Of a stretch of 64,000 nucleotides of DNA, positions 24,071 through 34,699 are shown piece by piece. The DNA lies in the NCBI GenBank assembly GCA_947184155.2, contig CAMXCT020000125.1, positions 1-64,000 of the forward strand, given 5' to 3'. The notes beneath the pieces are model-generated. The model saw nothing but the letters and a program-made list of their open reading frames with translations. It searched no databases and was not told the DNA's origin. How positions within the stretch are numbered: position 1 is the stretch's first letter; each line of letters starts with the position of its first letter. The stretch comes from Cladocopium goreaui (lineage: Eukaryota; Sar; Dinophyceae; Suessiales; Symbiodiniaceae). A program made the translations under genes and the position numbers.

Positions 24071-24765
24071 AATTACATTCATTGGCATCAAATCAACCAG
24101 CCCCCCTTGAACAATTACATTCATTGGTATCAAATCAACCAGCCCCCCTTGAACAATTACATTCATTGCTATCAAATCAACCAGCCCCCCTTGAACAATT
24201 ACATTCATTGCTATCAAATCAACCAGCCCCCCTGGCACAATTACATTCATTGCTAGCAAATCAACCAGCCCCCATTGAACAATTACATTCATTACATTGC
24301 TATCAAATCAACCAGCCCCCCTTGAACCATTACATTCATTGGTATCAAATCAACCAGCCCCCCTTGAACCATTACATTCATTGGTATCAAATCAACCAGC
24401 CCCCCTTGAACCATGACATTCATTGGTATCAAATCAACCAGCCCCCCTTGAACCATTACATTCATTGCTATCAAATCAACCAGCCCCCCTTGAACCATTA
24501 CATTCATTGCTATCAAATGAACCAGCCCCCCGTGAACAATTACATTCATTCCTATCAAATCAACCCGCACCCCTTGAACCATTACATTCATTGGTATCAA
24601 ATCAACCAGCCCCCCTTGAACAATTACATTCATTGCTATCAAATCAACCAGCCCCCCTTGAACAATTACATTCATTGCTATCAAATCAACCAGCCCCCGT
24701 TGAACAATTACATTCGTTGGTATCAAATCAACCAGCCCCCCTTGAACCATTACATTCATTGGTAT
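24071..24765. repeat. 42-bp minisatellite, array 2
   Basis: About 16 more copies of the 42-bp unit, including rare variants (gctagcaaat, ccccattgaac, cctatcaaatcaacccgc). The array is entered from the satellite through the same junction as array 1. Confidence 0.95.
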
Positions 24766-24875
24766 GGATCGGGGGGTGAGAGGGGGGCCAGAGGGTCAGA
24801 GCAAATTCTAACATGGACGGGGGGCGAGAGGGGGCGAGAGGGGGTGGAAGGGGGCGAGAGGGGGGCGAGAGGCAC
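24766..24875. repeat. GGGGCGAGAG satellite, block 3
   Basis: Third block of the purine-rich satellite, with the marker gggtcagagcaaattctaac at about 24793 and the shared exit junction at about 24865. Confidence 0.9.
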
Positions 24876-25065
24876 AATTAGATTCATTGGCATCAAATCA
24901 ACCAGCACCCCTTGGAACCATTACATTCATTGGTATCAAATCAACCAGCCCCCCTTGAACAATTACATTCATTGCTATCAAATCAACCAGCCCCCCTTGA
25001 ACCATTACATTCATTGGTATCAAATCAACCAGCCCCCCTTGAACCATTACATTCATTGGTATCAA
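24876..25065. repeat. 42-bp minisatellite, array 3
   Basis: Four to five copies of the 42-bp unit. The array ends abruptly in unrelated sequence (ttgcatactccctctgcggg) at about 25068. Confidence 0.95.
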
Positions 25066-25399
25066 ATCTTGCATACTCCCTCTGCGGGTTGTTTGACGAT
25101 CGTTCAACATGTGCAATGTCACTAAGTACTAATTACTGGCTTTCTAAGTCTTCCATTCTGAAATACACAACAACATGAATGACAAATTCAAAAGCTGCGC
25201 TTGACATAGCACTTCGTTGACAGGGAAGGGAACGGAGACATGGCTGGGGGAGGGCGCAAAGGGGGCGAAGGGGCACGGGGGGAGAAGGGGGAACCAGGGT
25301 GCAAGCGGGTGTGGGAAGTGTGAGGCGAGAGGAGGCGACAGGGGTGTGAGGGAAGCAACAGTCAATGGGAGCCAGAGTCAGGGACTAGAGGGGGGCGAG

Positions 25400-26790
25400 A
25401 GGGGGCGAGAGGGGTTCCCACAGAAGAGGGCAGGACCACGCCAGACGCACGACACAGTGAGTGACGTCACTTGTCACGGTGCACCACAGTCGAAATGTAG
25501 ACGTCAGAGCCGCAGCGGCAGCGACATCAACAGCACCCAAGCGTGCCACCAGAACGCCCGGCGCCATGTGCGCCACAACTGCCACGCAAACGCAGACTGG
25601 ATGTCACCGAGTGCCACGCATGCCACACAAAAGTGCATGGGAGCCAGAGGGATGGACTCTCGGGGGGCGAGAGGGGGCGAGACAGAGGCCATGGATAGGA
25701 GAGGGCAGGACCACGCCCGCTACGCTAAAGTGACGTCAGATGTCAAACAGAACCAGAAAAGAAAGCCAAATGTCACCAGGTGCCATATCTGGGAAAGACG
25801 TAGTTCCATCTGTGTCACGGCTGCGCCGCAGCAGCAGCGTGGATGTCACCTCCCCGCCTGTTGCAGAAAGGTGATGGGAGCCAGAGAGAGGGATAGTGCC
25901 TAGAGGGGGGGGCGAGCGGGGGCGAGAGAGGTGCCCACACAAGAGGGCAGGAGGACGCCAGACGCACGACACAGTGAGTGACGTCAGTTGTCACAGTGAG
26001 CCACAGTAATGTAGACGTCAGGGCAGCGGCGGCAGCGACATCAACTGCGCCCAAGCGCGCCACCAGAAAGGCCGGCGCCATGTTCGCCACACACGCAAAC
26101 GCAGACTGGATGTCACCGAGTGCCACGCATGCCACACAAAAGTGCACGGGAGCCAGAGGGATCGATGGACTCGCGGGGGGCGAGAGGGGGCGAGACGGAG
26201 GCCGTGGATAGGAGAGGGCAGGACTACACCCGCTACGCTAAAGTGACGTCAGATGGCAAAAAGGGCCACAAAAGAAAGGCAAATGTCAACAGGTGCCATA
26301 TCTGCGAAGATATAGTGCCACCTGTGCCATGCCTGCCGCGCAACCGCAGCGTGGATGTCAGCTCCCCGCCTGCTGCCGAAAAGGTGCGTGGGAGCCAGAG
26401 AGAGGGACTATATATAGTGCCTAGAGGGGGGCGAGCGGGGGCGAGAGAGGTGCCCACACAAGAGGGCAGGAGGACGCCAGACGCACGACACAGTGAGTGA
26501 CGTCAGTTGTCACAGTGAACCACAGTATAATGTAGACGTCAGGGCAGCGGCGGCAGCGACATCAACTGCGCCCAAGCGCGCTACCAGACAGGCCGGTGCC
26601 ATGTGCGCCACATGCAAACGCAGACTGGGTGTCACCGAGTGCAACGCATGCCACACAAAAGTGCACGGGAGCCAGAGGGATCGATGGATTCGCGGGGGGC
26701 GAGAGGGGGCGAGACGGAGGCCGTGGATAGGAGAGGGCAGGACCACGCCCGCTACGCTAAAGTGACGTCCGATGTCAAAAAGGGCTACAA
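25400..26790. repeat. 518-bp tandem repeat, about 2.7 copies
   Basis: The anchor phrase agacgcacgacacagtgagt occurs at 25443, 25960 and 26479, giving periods of 517 and 519 bp. Each unit carries two TGACGTCA-type palindromes, an agtgccacgcatgccacac phrase, a gccagagggat phrase and runs of gggggcgagag. Frames through the units (for example AAAAATSTAPKRATR) are interrupted at different places and I do not regard them as genes. Confidence 0.9.
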
Positions 26791-27665
26791 AAGAGGGGGC
26801 GAGAGGGCAGGCAGAGGCAAGAGGAGGAGAGGGGGGGCCAGAGGGGGGCGAGACAGGGGCGAGAGGGGGGGGGAGGGACAGGAGCGGGAGAGGGCGAGAA
26901 CGGGACTCCAGAGGAAGGCGAAAAGGCGCAAAGAGGGGAGAGTTAGAGGGGGCGAGAGGGGGCGAGGAAGAGGGGCGAGAGGGGGCGATGAGGGGGCGAA
27001 GATGGGAGAGGGGGTGACAGGAGAGGCGGAGAGGGAGGCGGAGTGGGGGCGAGAGGGAGAGACAGGGGCAAGAGGAGGGCGAAAGGGGGCGAGCGGGAGA
27101 GGGGGCCGAGAGGGGGCGATGACCCTGGGGGCGACGAGAGGGGCGAGAGGGAGGCGAGAGGGGTGCGAGAGGGGGGGCGAGAGGGGGGGGGCGATGAGGA
27201 GGGCGAGACGGGGGACGGAGGGTGGGCGAGAAAGGGGGGCGAAGAGGAGAGGGGGGCGAGAGGGGGGGAAGGACAAGGGGAGACCCTGTTCCCTCGGTTA
27301 CTAACGGGGGGGGCGCGAGTGGGGGCGAGCGAGGGGCGGAGAGAGATTGGGGGCCCTGAGAGGCGGTGAGGCTGAGAGAGGGGCGAGAAAAAGGGTCGGC
27401 GATGAGGGCGGGCGATTTGAGGGTGGGCGGAGGTGGCAGGCGAACGAGCAGGGGCGAGACAGGGGGCGCAGAGGGGGAGCCGATCCGATGTGGGGGAGAC
27501 ACGAGGGGGTGCGAGAGGAGAGGGGGCGAGGAGGAGGAGGGGGGCGAGAGGGGGGAGTGCAGGGGGAACGAGGGGGGCGAGAGGGGGGCGAGAGGGGCGA
27601 GAGGGGCGAGAGGGGGGAGCGGGGGGGAGTGTCCAGACGAGGGGCTTTGGGGGGGTCCAGACGAG
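26790..27665. repeat. Long GGGGCGAGAG satellite
   Basis: Nearly 900 bp of degenerate purine-rich units (gagggggcgagaggg, gggcgaggaagaggg). C is rare outside gcg and G runs of 4-9 are frequent. The block ends in the phrase gtccagacgaggggctttgg, which also occurs in reduced form at 23140 beside block 1. Confidence 0.9.
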
Positions 27666-27889
27666 GCGTCGCCCTAATCATTCCCCCTTCCAATGATAAA
27701 TGGTCCGCAAACATCTTTCTCATGTTCCCTCACGTAATGGAGCCGAGCATTGAAATCACCGCCGATAATATAACGGCCTTTAGTTTGGGATTACAAGTGC
27801 AAATATGCTACGCTACATTACACAACACTAATTACACTGCACTACACTAATTACATCTAATTACACTACACTACACTAGTTACACTACA

Positions 27890-28121
27890 ACTACTACCAC
27901 AACTCCTACTACTACTACTACTACTACTACTACTCCTCCTCCTCCTACTCCTACTCCTACTCCTACTCCTACTCCTACTACTACTACTACTACTACTACG
28001 ATGACTACTACGACTACTACGACTACTACGACTACTACTACTACTACTACTACCACTACCACTACCACTACCACTACCACTACCACTACCACTACCACTA
28101 CCACTACCACTACCACTACCA

Positions 28122-28161
<40 letters not shown>

Positions 28162-28205
28162 CACCACCACCACCACTACCGCCACCACCACCACCACCAC
28201 CACAG
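27890..28205. repeat. ACT/ACC trinucleotide tract
   Basis: Long runs of actactact, ctcctactcct, cactaccactac and ccaccaccacc. The neighbouring sequence (27810-27890 and 28205-28450) is a looser mix of tacaactac and cactacact units. The poly-Thr and poly-Val frames are artefacts. Confidence 0.95.
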
Positions 28206-29090
28206 TTACAACTACAATTACAGCTACATTACATTGCACTACAATACACTAATTAAACTGCAGTACATTACAGCTACAAATACAGATGCAACTGCAACTA
28301 CACTACATTACACAACACTACGCTACACTAATTACACTACATTCGAACTGCAACTTACAACTACAACTCCACTACACTACAATTCGAACTGCAACTTACA
28401 ACTACAACTCCACTACACTACAACTATAACTACAACTGCACTACACCACCCTACATCCAGCAGTTGTGGTGAGGTGACCACTGCAACCATTGCAACCACT
28501 CCAGAAAACACAACTCCAACCACCTTTCGGTTCATCAGTGGATTAGCTCCGCCATCCGTGAGTCACAACAACCAGCCCTTCCTATAGGTTTCCTATTTTT
28601 GAAACTTCCGCCACCGCCTTGTGCGGTACTACTGGTATTTACAAGTGTGCAAACTTGGATTTAAGCAGAGAAGCAGAATGACAATACCTATTCTCACATT
28701 TAATGCTGTAGGTTGAATATGGTACTTGGGGTCTATCTAATGCACAACATGCTCCCTGTGAACATGTAGAATGTAGGTTGCAGCACAACCATGTTGGGTG
28801 AAAACAGTTTCATTGAATATGTTATCAAAGTGTTCCTGTGAATTCTATTATTGGATCTGTTTGGATCTTGTTTTTCTTATAAAACACTGTTATTGTCCTT
28901 TGAATCTTTCTACAGTAATTGATGGTTTTCTCTTTGTCTGCACAATAGTTGCAGCATACTGCTAAGAAGCCGCAAAAGGCAAACAGCAAAGAAGCCAAAA
29001 GCAACACGAGCCACGAAAGCCACGAAAGCCACGAAAGCCACAAGAGCCAAGAAACCAGACTGGAGAAAAAAAAACATCATATAACTTACG

Positions 29091-29225
29091 TTACAACCAG
29101 GGCTGACCCCAGCCTTTCGGAGCTGGACGTCCTTCAAGTGCAGCTACCCGACTTTGAAGGCGGGAGACCAGTGCCTGCCGTGCAATCTCGCTCTTCAGCC
29201 GTCGAATGGTCACATCGAAATATGC
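29091..29225 (-). CDS. Possible coiled-coil exon
   Basis: One minus-strand frame reads YFDVTIRRLKSEIARQALVS and continues RLQSRVAALEG, then ends with TAA at 29091. The spacing of hydrophobic residues and the charge suggest a coiled coil. No AG acceptor is visible immediately upstream, where a small AT-rich insert (ccattataatattcaccatt) seems to interrupt the gene. A similar piece (FGCQVARRQAAEARVQELEA) lies upstream at about 29370-29440, and a third (EADNSLQAEVLQTAL) at about 29570-29625. All three are on the minus strand. Together they suggest a fragmented or multi-exon coiled-coil gene, which I cannot assemble. Confidence 0.35.
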   Translation of the reverse strand, partial: AYFDVTIRRLKSEIARQALVSRLQSRVAALEGRPAPKGWGQPWL

Positions 29226-29360
29226 AGAAATGGAAATTAATGGTGAATATTATAATGGTATATTATGAGATAACCATTGGAAATATGTTTATAATGGTTT
29301 CTCCCTGAAATTCTTGCTTCCTTTGCCAATCTTAGAGCTTTTGAGATCTCCTGAGTCTTT

Positions 29361-29440
29361 CAGCCAGCCTCAAGTTCCTGAACTCGGGCTTCGGCAGCTT
29401 GGCGCCTTGCCACCTGGCACCCGAATGCTGAAGCAAATCT
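29361..29440 (-). CDS. Possible coiled-coil exon
   Basis: After a fair acceptor (GCTTCAG) the minus strand reads AFGCQVARRQAAEARVQELE, a helix-forming and alanine- and glutamate-rich stretch. It lies 5' of the similar exon at 29091-29225. The donor end is uncertain. Confidence 0.35.
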
Positions 29441-31720
29441 TCTGTGATTGCCTTACATGATTCGTTGATATCTAATGATATCTATATCTTTATAGCATTA
29501 ATGTCGGCTAACATCTGCTAACTTTGGAGATGTCAGACCTGAAACTCATACACACATATCCATATAACGGGTCTCAAAGCTGTCTGGAGGACTTCAGCTT
29601 GAAGACTGTTGTCCGCCTCAGATTGCCAAAATTGCATGGGGCAGATTTTAAAAAAAATGAAGAAATCAAGACACTTCTAATTCCTTTGCAGTCAAAAATC
29701 AAGCGCCGATTCCTATCGGATTGCTGGATGTTGACAGTACTGCCATGCATGCCAAAGTAAGCTTCGGACAGGCATGGACAGCACTGATGCCCCTCTCAGC
29801 GATGGTCCTGTTACAAGCACAGTGGAAATCTCAAACAATGTGATGGAGTGAAGAGAGCAGGTCAGGGAGCAAGTCACCGATTCCACCACAAGACAGATCA
29901 GATTGCCTTTGAACATCCCCACATTAAAGTCTGAGGGTACACCGAGTTGAGAAACCACCAGAGTCCAGACGATATTGAAGCACCCAAAGAAAAGTGCAGA
30001 ATCCCATCTTGATGGGAAACGCCAACCAGCTTTGAAACTCATCAGAAAAATATTACTGGTGCGGAATACACAGATGCAATGCATAGTGTTTGAAACAGAA
30101 GACAATCCCATCTCACCTACTACGTAATCTACGTAAGTGTATGAGAACGTAGGAGACAAAAATGACCATCTAAACAGAATGAAACAACTTGCTTGAAATC
30201 ACTCCTCCACATGGAGCAGGCGCTTGCATCGCTTTTGGCATGGGAACAACTGTGCCATTTTGGTATGGTCCAGCTGGGAACCTGGTGCCAAATGTGCCAA
30301 TGGGGCCAACGCTAAACATCTTGACGTGGGGAACGTGGTGCCAGGCGCCAGGCCCTGCGTTGGGGCGGAGACCCGGCACTGCCTAACGAAAGGCACGTAC
30401 TGACCCGGTGCACTGGGCAAGTCTTGAAGCTGACTGAGGTGTCGGCACACGGTCCTTGCAAACCTTGTGAAACCAGGGAAAAAAATGGAAAAAACCGTGA
30501 AATGATCTGTGGATTTGTCTTGTCAGTCTTGTCTCCTGCATTCCTGGTGCAAGGTGGAATGTGAGTGGAGTGACTGTGGAGTGACTGTGGAGTGACTGTG
30601 CAAGCGTTCCTTTAAGTTGCAGTGGACTGCTGAGATGGTCCACGGGAGTCTGGTTTGATGTTCACCCCTGGCTGTACTTTCAGTAGGCGGGCAAAGAGTC
30701 CACTTGACCGACTTAACCATACGCAATACGTATGTATTTAGAATATTCTGGAATATCCTTCTTCCATGCCGACAGGTCAAAGGGAAATTCAAAATCCTTG
30801 GAATCCGCAACCCGTCATGAGTCATGAACAAATCAATGATGGTAGTACATCCAAGGCCAAAGCCAGTTGCTGGTGCAAAGCACGACATCGCTACAAAACC
30901 CACTGGCAGGAAATGCACATGAAGTGCTTGCACTGTGAGATGTACTTCTTGCAATAGATTCTTTTGGGGGAATATGCAGTGTTGAATTCTTCAATGGTCA
31001 TGGGCTTCACAAAGTGTGAAATCGAATCACAGTGAGCACATTCAAGAAGATATTTTTTGAATTGGCAGGACACATCTATTGTACTATCATGTTGCAGTCA
31101 AACACATAGAAAGCATTTGAAAGCCATGGGAGAAAGATGGAGAAAGTACTTCCCCACGTGCAAGTCAAACCCCGCCCTCACATGAAAAATGTTGAAATAT
31201 CTCTGTCATGAAACCTGCGGAAACCGCTGGGATCCTAAGATTCAGCTGCATTTTTCTGAGTGACATATTCATGTTCCAACGTGTTCCAACATGTTCCAAC
31301 GCTTCTTTGTGCAGGCAATCATGTTTTATCATGCTTTATCATCAAACATCTCTTGTCACATGCAGCACTGGTATTGGACAATTTGACACCTTGACCCTCG
31401 CAATCTTCACGCGAACTTCGAGGCGTTGGCTCCACAACCGAACAAGTGCTCTTGCAGGATGCCTGTTCCGCAAACTTTGGCGAATGTCAGGTGCTCCGCA
31501 AACCTGCCTATGTCCCACAAGACATTCAGCTTGCTCAGTACGCAGATCCTGGGACAATCGTCTGCTGCCAATCGTGAGAAGGGAAGTCGTTGTGATGTAT
31601 CAGTAGCCTTGTTTTCCCACCGCAAAGTCATCCAGATCGTATCCCATAGTATGCCTGAGCAAACAAATGTGGCTCGGTGCCTCCACTTTCACTTCAATTC
31701 AAACTTGCAGAAACATAGCT

Positions 31721-31840
31721 TCAAACCAAGACTGCATGCAATACAAGCTGCAGAAGCAGCAATATGATAGTAGTCACAGCGACAAAGACGGACAGCAGAA
31801 AAGCACCTGAGCTCAACACCGAGCAAGCGTTTGTCTGAAA
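31721..31840 (-). CDS. Possible membrane-segment exon
   Basis: A minus-strand frame contains FLLSVFVAVTTIILLLLQLV followed by LHAVLV and a stop. It looks like a single transmembrane helix preceded by SSGA. No family is recognised. It lies about 0.4 kb downstream, on the same strand, of the exon-like ORF at 32239-32370 and might belong with it. Confidence 0.3.
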   Translation of the reverse strand, partial: FQTNACSVLSSGAFLLSVFVAVTTIILLLLQLVLHAVLV

Positions 31841-32238
31841 ATAGGGTACATAGGGTACAATCACGGTACAGTGCCCCAGATTTGATGTCCAATCATACAG
31901 TTTCAGTTGCCCCATTAAACTAGCCACTTTGGCGGTATACTGCAGCCTTCAGCATTTCAGGGCCAAGAATGACAGGCCTGCCTTCACTGGGTAATGTGGA
32001 TCCCCACAATTGACCATGATAATCACCAGCATTTTTGGGGAGGAACATCCATTTGCCAGGTTTTTAAAGGTTCACCAGGGTAGCAGGGTAACCCCCCTAT
32101 AATCCGTATAATCCCTTCTCCCCAATATTAAATACTATGGCAGAAAATGAGGTTGCGTATTGGACCTATTCATTTGGTGGACCAGACTGAGGGGTATTCA
32201 ATATCATATTATCTTATATACGGGGAATGGATGAATCA

Positions 32239-32370
32239 TCAACCAACCCCGCAATGTTTGAAAAAGCTCGAGGAACCGGGTGGATCCAATTTTCGCTTCA
32301 AAACGTCATCCACATCCACTTCCAGTTCTGACAGCACCTGCGGCTGAGAAGTGGCTTCAATAGAGGCCAT
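32239..32370 (-). CDS. Short ORF or first exon, unknown
   Basis: From an ATG at 32370 the minus strand reads MASIEATSQPQVLSELEVDV and continues with an acidic/basic stretch (DDVLKRKLDPPG) to a TGA at 32239. A GT donor (CGGG|GTTGG) lies just before the stop, so this could be the first coding exon of a spliced gene. The composition is convincingly protein-like. Function unknown. Confidence 0.4.
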   Translation of the reverse strand: MASIEATSQPQVLSELEVDVDDVLKRKLDPPGSSSFFKHCGVG

Positions 32371-32950
32371 TTCCTGAGTGGAACTAGGTCTTCAAGGGTT
32401 GAGGCAATCCATTCTGGGTATTTAATGGTATATGTAGACAGTCATATGGTATTTACATTGCACAATAATATATAGACTAAGAACTGGAGTAAGCCGTAAA
32501 AATCCGCTTACTGACTGCAAGAAAACCATGTGTTCATAATGATTAAATGTTCCGACTTTTATGAAACACAACTAAAAAAAAGTACACATCCAGTAAGCAG
32601 AAGTCATTTTTTACGTTTTGACAAAACTAAGAAACTTCTTACTGCACCAAGTAATTTTGTGCATAGTCAAACACAGACCACTTCAAGGTTTACATTTGAT
32701 GCAGATGCATCCTATGCCATCCTATGCATCTGGACGGAGCACACATTCCAGGCCTCCTTGGGCTGCGCTGCCCATGGCATGCTGCTGGGGTGAAGAAGCA
32801 TAAGGCGATCAGGGGCTGTCTCCGCCCAAGACCGTGGCAATTTCACCACTTGCAACTTGATAACCTGCAAATTTGCAGGAAAACAATGCAACATGTTGTC
32901 AATGATGGCATCATGAAACAAAAACTCTTCCGAATGTTCCCATTTTACGC

Positions 32951-33350
32951 TCAGCTCCAGACTCTCAAACGATCGTTTCCAGACAGCTCACTGATGGAAG
33001 TCACCCGGAAGAACAGGAATGGAGAAAGCAACAGCTCATCGTGCGATGTATGAGGGGACCAGCCACCCAGCAGAGCTCCCCTAAAATGGGTGCTGATCAT
33101 GAAAAGCACAGGAACTCCAGATTCCAAAAAGAAACCTCGATCGTAGTCTTCAGAATAGTAGGACTCTGCCAAATGACGATTGGTTGTGACGCTGCTAAAT
33201 GCGTGCCAGCTGATGATCTTGCCAACCGCATAGTTGTCTTGCAGGTGTTGCTCAGGCAAGCGCATTCCGCGGAAGAGCGTGCGCTTCGCAGCATAGACCG
33301 CTTCCATTTTCTCTATGTAGCCGGAAAGAGCCTTCACAACTGGTCCAAAC
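32951..33350 (-). CDS. ADP-ribosyltransferase domain exon
   Basis: The minus-strand frame follows an acceptor (CTACAG at 33351-33356) and encodes about 130 residues. It shows the order of the arginine-type (R-S-E) ADP-ribosyltransferase fold: RTLFRGMRLP with the NAD-contacting Arg; SWHAFSSVTTN in place of the usual F-x-STS motif; a strand, VPVLFMIS; and HDELLLSPFLFFRV with the expected catalytic Glu. In arginine-specific enzymes the residue two before this Glu is Glu or Gln. Here it is His, so arginine specificity or activity is doubtful. Known members use NAD to mono-ADP-ribosylate proteins. The 3' end is unclear, because the likely continuation (HDAIIDNMLHCFPANLQ) is in another frame. This reads as a eukaryotic host enzyme. 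Confidence 0.65.
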
Positions 33351-33688
33351 CTGTAGTCGGCGGCAGATCAGTGCATTCAGCAAGTTGTTCACTGCAATGC
33401 AATTAAATGCAGGCGAGGATCTCGGACATGAGGGCGTTCCAGCTTTGTGCACGCATAAGCCTCCAAAGCCAACCAGCGATGTGCTTCATAGCTTTGTGCC
33501 ACAAAAAGTTGCCTTTTGTTGACCTCTCTGAAACAGTGGCTTACCTTTCTCACTCTACCTCTTGCAGTTGAAAACTACAAAGGTTGGAACACGAGGCTTT
33601 GCTAATCAAAGAATTCCCTGCAGTTCTTAAGGCTTGAGGATCTACAACGCGAAAAAAGGTACTCGCCGCTTTCACAGCTCTTGGCTGC

Positions 33689-34674
33689 TCAGAAGTAGAG
33701 GGACAGTGACATGAAATGGCATTCACAAGCTAAAGAACCAAGATAACGAAGAAAACCCAGCCTGTTGATTTGCTTGGCCAGGGTTGGGCTGGCAACGTAG
33801 CCAAAAGCTGCTGCAGATTCTGCAGCTGTCACAGTACTGGCCTGTAACAACTGCGCGACAGGTCCAACAAACAGTGGCATCTTTATTATCCTAGTCCCTT
33901 TTCGTCCCTTTTCTCTTCAGGCTTGACGACCCCTCCTTTGGTAGCAGCGATCCGAAGCTTGATGAAGGGAACGAGGTGACGGAATGCGCAGCCAAAATCG
34001 AAGTTACGTTCCCCTCTCGTCCCTGCAGCTGCCGATAGAAATCCTGCACAATTCCAGCTACTGCGAAACCAGAAGTATCAAAATATTGAAAAATCCAGTC
34101 CATCTGTTCTTTCAAACTGCTCATGTTTCATCGCAGCTTGGAATCGACCACAAAAATGTTCTGAACTCATCCAAGTCCAAGATGCCGTTTTTCCTTCCAG
34201 CACATCAGTGTGGGGCAAGACGCATTCTGGCAAGCCGTGTCGCTCACATGGGTGTGAACCGAACAGAGACGCCAAAGGCATTGCTGCCGCAGTGAGCTAG
34301 AAAACTTGGTCTGTGATTGTCTGCTTCAACTTACTACATCGGATAAATTGGACACCAAGAGAACTATCATGACACCCATTGCCCAAGTCCTGCAAGAGAC
34401 CATTGTTAGTTTCAAGACGAGAGCAGTTTTGGGTAATTTGGGTACCATGGAATTCAGTTTGGTCTTCTGTTCGGCCATGCCACAGAGTCCCAATGATGTT
34501 CACTAATCCCTGTGCACATGAGTTTCCAGCCCAAAAAGAGCGGCGGCTGGCTGCGTGGTGGACGTTCAGAGTGAGTTGCAAGATATACAACACCTCGCAT
34601 GGTTTTATATTCTGAAAGGCATTGAAAAGCTGCAAGCGGTTAGAGTCGATGACACCAAAGTGCATTGTTGCCAC
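33689..34674 (-). other. Minus-strand exon-like frames upstream of the ART exon
   Basis: Three minus-strand frames look more like protein than their neighbours: 33689-33880 (VAQLLQASTVTAAESAAAFG), 33891-34124 (QMDWIFQYFDTSGFAVAGIV) and 34297-34674 (RLQLFNAFQNIKPCEVLYIL and NSCAQGLVNIIGTLWHG). They could be 5' exons of the ADP-ribosyltransferase gene or of another gene. I find no motif and cannot fix the splice sites. Confidence 0.25.
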
Positions 34675-34699
34675 TGGATTTCTTGCTGGACGCTTGGTA

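Noticed and set aside
23315..25125. Several long frames of 100-350 residues across the 42-bp arrays, and a possible CRISPR array
   Set aside because: The period is a multiple of three and stop-free, so frames are automatic. There are no unique spacers between repeats, so it is a minisatellite and not CRISPR.
26510..27502. 330-residue Pro/Ser/Arg-rich minus-strand frame and its plus-strand Gly/Arg-rich counterpart
   Set aside because: Both derive from the GGGGCGAGAG satellite.
27880..28252. Poly-Val and poly-Thr frames
   Set aside because: Products of the ACT/ACC trinucleotide tract.
30189..30386. Gly/Pro-rich frames on both strands at 30.2-30.45 kb
   Set aside because: Both strands are equally open and neither shows a domain or splice sites, so I could not choose.
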